Source: Candidatus Dormiibacterota bacterium
GTDB taxonomy: Bacteria > Chloroflexota > Dormibacteria > Aeolococcales > Aeolococcaceae
Assembly (NCBI GenBank): GCA_003135255.1
Contig: PLAX01000155.1
Location: forward strand, 1-5,574
Direction of reading: 5' to 3'
Length of the DNA stretch: 5,574 bases
Shown here: positions 5,163 to 5,574 of the stretch, piece after piece
Layout of the letters: each line of letters starts with the position of its first letter
Numbering within the stretch: the first letter of the stretch is position 1
Made by a program: the position numbers and the translations under genes
Notes under the pieces: generated by a model
Database searches by the model: none
What the model saw: only the letters and a program-made list of their open reading frames with translations
Told to the model about the DNA's origin: nothing

Positions 5163-5245
5163 GGAGAGCGGCAGACCGGAGGCCGGTGTACCCTGCGGCG
5201 AAGGGCCATCGTTCGCGGCCCGCCAGATCGGAGTGGCCACCCCGC

Positions 5246-5574
5246 TTGAACTTCCTGCAAGGCCTGCACGGAGCGGTCGCCATCGCCCTGCTGGGCGGAC
5301 TGCTCTTCACCGAGGAGGCGGGGGTCCCACTCCCGTTCGCGCCCGGGGAGCTGACCCTGCTCGCCGCCGGCCTCCTGATCGCCGCCGGCGGGCTGGACCC
5401 GCTCGTCTTCGTCCCGGTGGCCCTGGTCGCATGCATCGCCGGCTCGTTGGTCGGTTACACCTGGGCGCGGGCGGTCGGCGACCGCGGGCTCCAGGCCCTC
5501 GCCCGCCGGATCCACCAGCAGCACGCCCTCCAGCGGGTCTCGAGGAGGGTCCAGTCGGCCGGATGGGGCGGTAT
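5246..5574 (+). CDS. DedA/SNARE-associated family membrane protein, N-terminal part (truncated)
   Basis: Integral membrane protein of the DedA (SNARE-associated) family, cut by the window edge after 109 residues. Visible motifs: EEAGVPLPFAPGEL (23-36), matching the family's E-x-G-x-P-x-P-G-E re-entrant region, and AGSLVGYTWARAVG (65-78), matching G-S-x-x-G-Y-x-x-G-R-x-x-G with A74 in place of the usual Gly. Hydrophobic segments lie at about 9-22, 36-47 and 53-70. Family members act in membrane lipid (undecaprenyl phosphate or phospholipid) translocation and envelope homeostasis (family knowledge). No ATG is available. I chose TTG 5246, which gives the usual short N-terminus (MNFLQGLHGAVAIALL) with GGAG 12 bases upstream. 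An in-frame GTG at 5186, with GGAGG only three bases before it, is the alternative and would add 20 hydrophilic residues. No convincing promoter is seen in the 83-base gap, so co-transcription with the dehydrogenase is possible. Confidence 0.8.
   Translation, partial: MNFLQGLHGAVAIALLGGLLFTEEAGVPLPFAPGELTLLAAGLLIAAGGLDPLVFVPVALVACIAGSLVGYTWARAVGDRGLQALARRIHQQHALQRVSRRVQSAGWGG

Noticed and set aside
5175..5187. ACCGG-AGG-CCGGT hairpin after the dehydrogenase as a terminator
   Set aside because: The stem is only five pairs with a three-base loop and no T-tract, and it overlaps a possible ribosome binding site for the next gene.
1..5574. CRISPR arrays, insertion sequences, tRNA or rRNA genes
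   Set aside because: I saw no spaced direct repeats, transposase motifs, terminal repeats, or cloverleaf/rRNA signatures on either strand.

Overview
The window is high-GC DNA with G/C-ending codons, several GTG starts, purine-rich ribosome binding sites and two genes that look leaderless. Together these point to an actinobacterium; the genus cannot be read from the sequence. The genes are a truncated two-component system on the minus strand, a three-gene exporter cassette on the plus strand, a small acidic ORF on the minus strand, and an NAD(P)-dependent dehydrogenase followed by a truncated DedA-like membrane protein on the plus strand.

Region 1 (1-1103, minus strand): an OmpR/PhoB-type response regulator, followed with an 8-base overlap by its sensor histidine kinase. 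The kinase runs off the left edge just after its phospho-acceptor histidine. Region 2 (1104-1436): a 333-base divergent intergenic region without a credible gene. It is dense in perfect stem-loops, two of which share bases and exclude each other. At its right end is a promoter embedded in a 27-bp operator-like inverted repeat with 10-bp perfect arms.

Region 3 (1437-3817, plus strand): an ABC-2 type exporter cassette, made of an ATPase, a six-helix permease whose start overlaps the ATPase stop, and a TetR-family repressor 28 bases further on. The simplest model is an autoregulated efflux unit. The TetR protein binds the inverted repeat over the promoter, and a ligand (perhaps the exported compound) releases it. 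The substrate cannot be inferred.

Region 4 (3818-4310): a GC-rich nested hairpin between convergent genes, a minus-strand ORF for a very acidic 46-residue protein of unknown function, and a well-formed plus-strand promoter. Region 5 (4311-5574, plus strand): a beta-hydroxyacid dehydrogenase / 3-hydroxyisobutyrate dehydrogenase-like oxidoreductase with a non-standard substrate-binding motif, then the start of a DedA-like protein that runs off the right edge.

Most of the window holds common families. The parts most worth a second look are the operator/promoter/leaderless-start arrangement of the exporter, the acidic micro-ORF, the stem-loop-rich intergenic region and the dehydrogenase motif variant.
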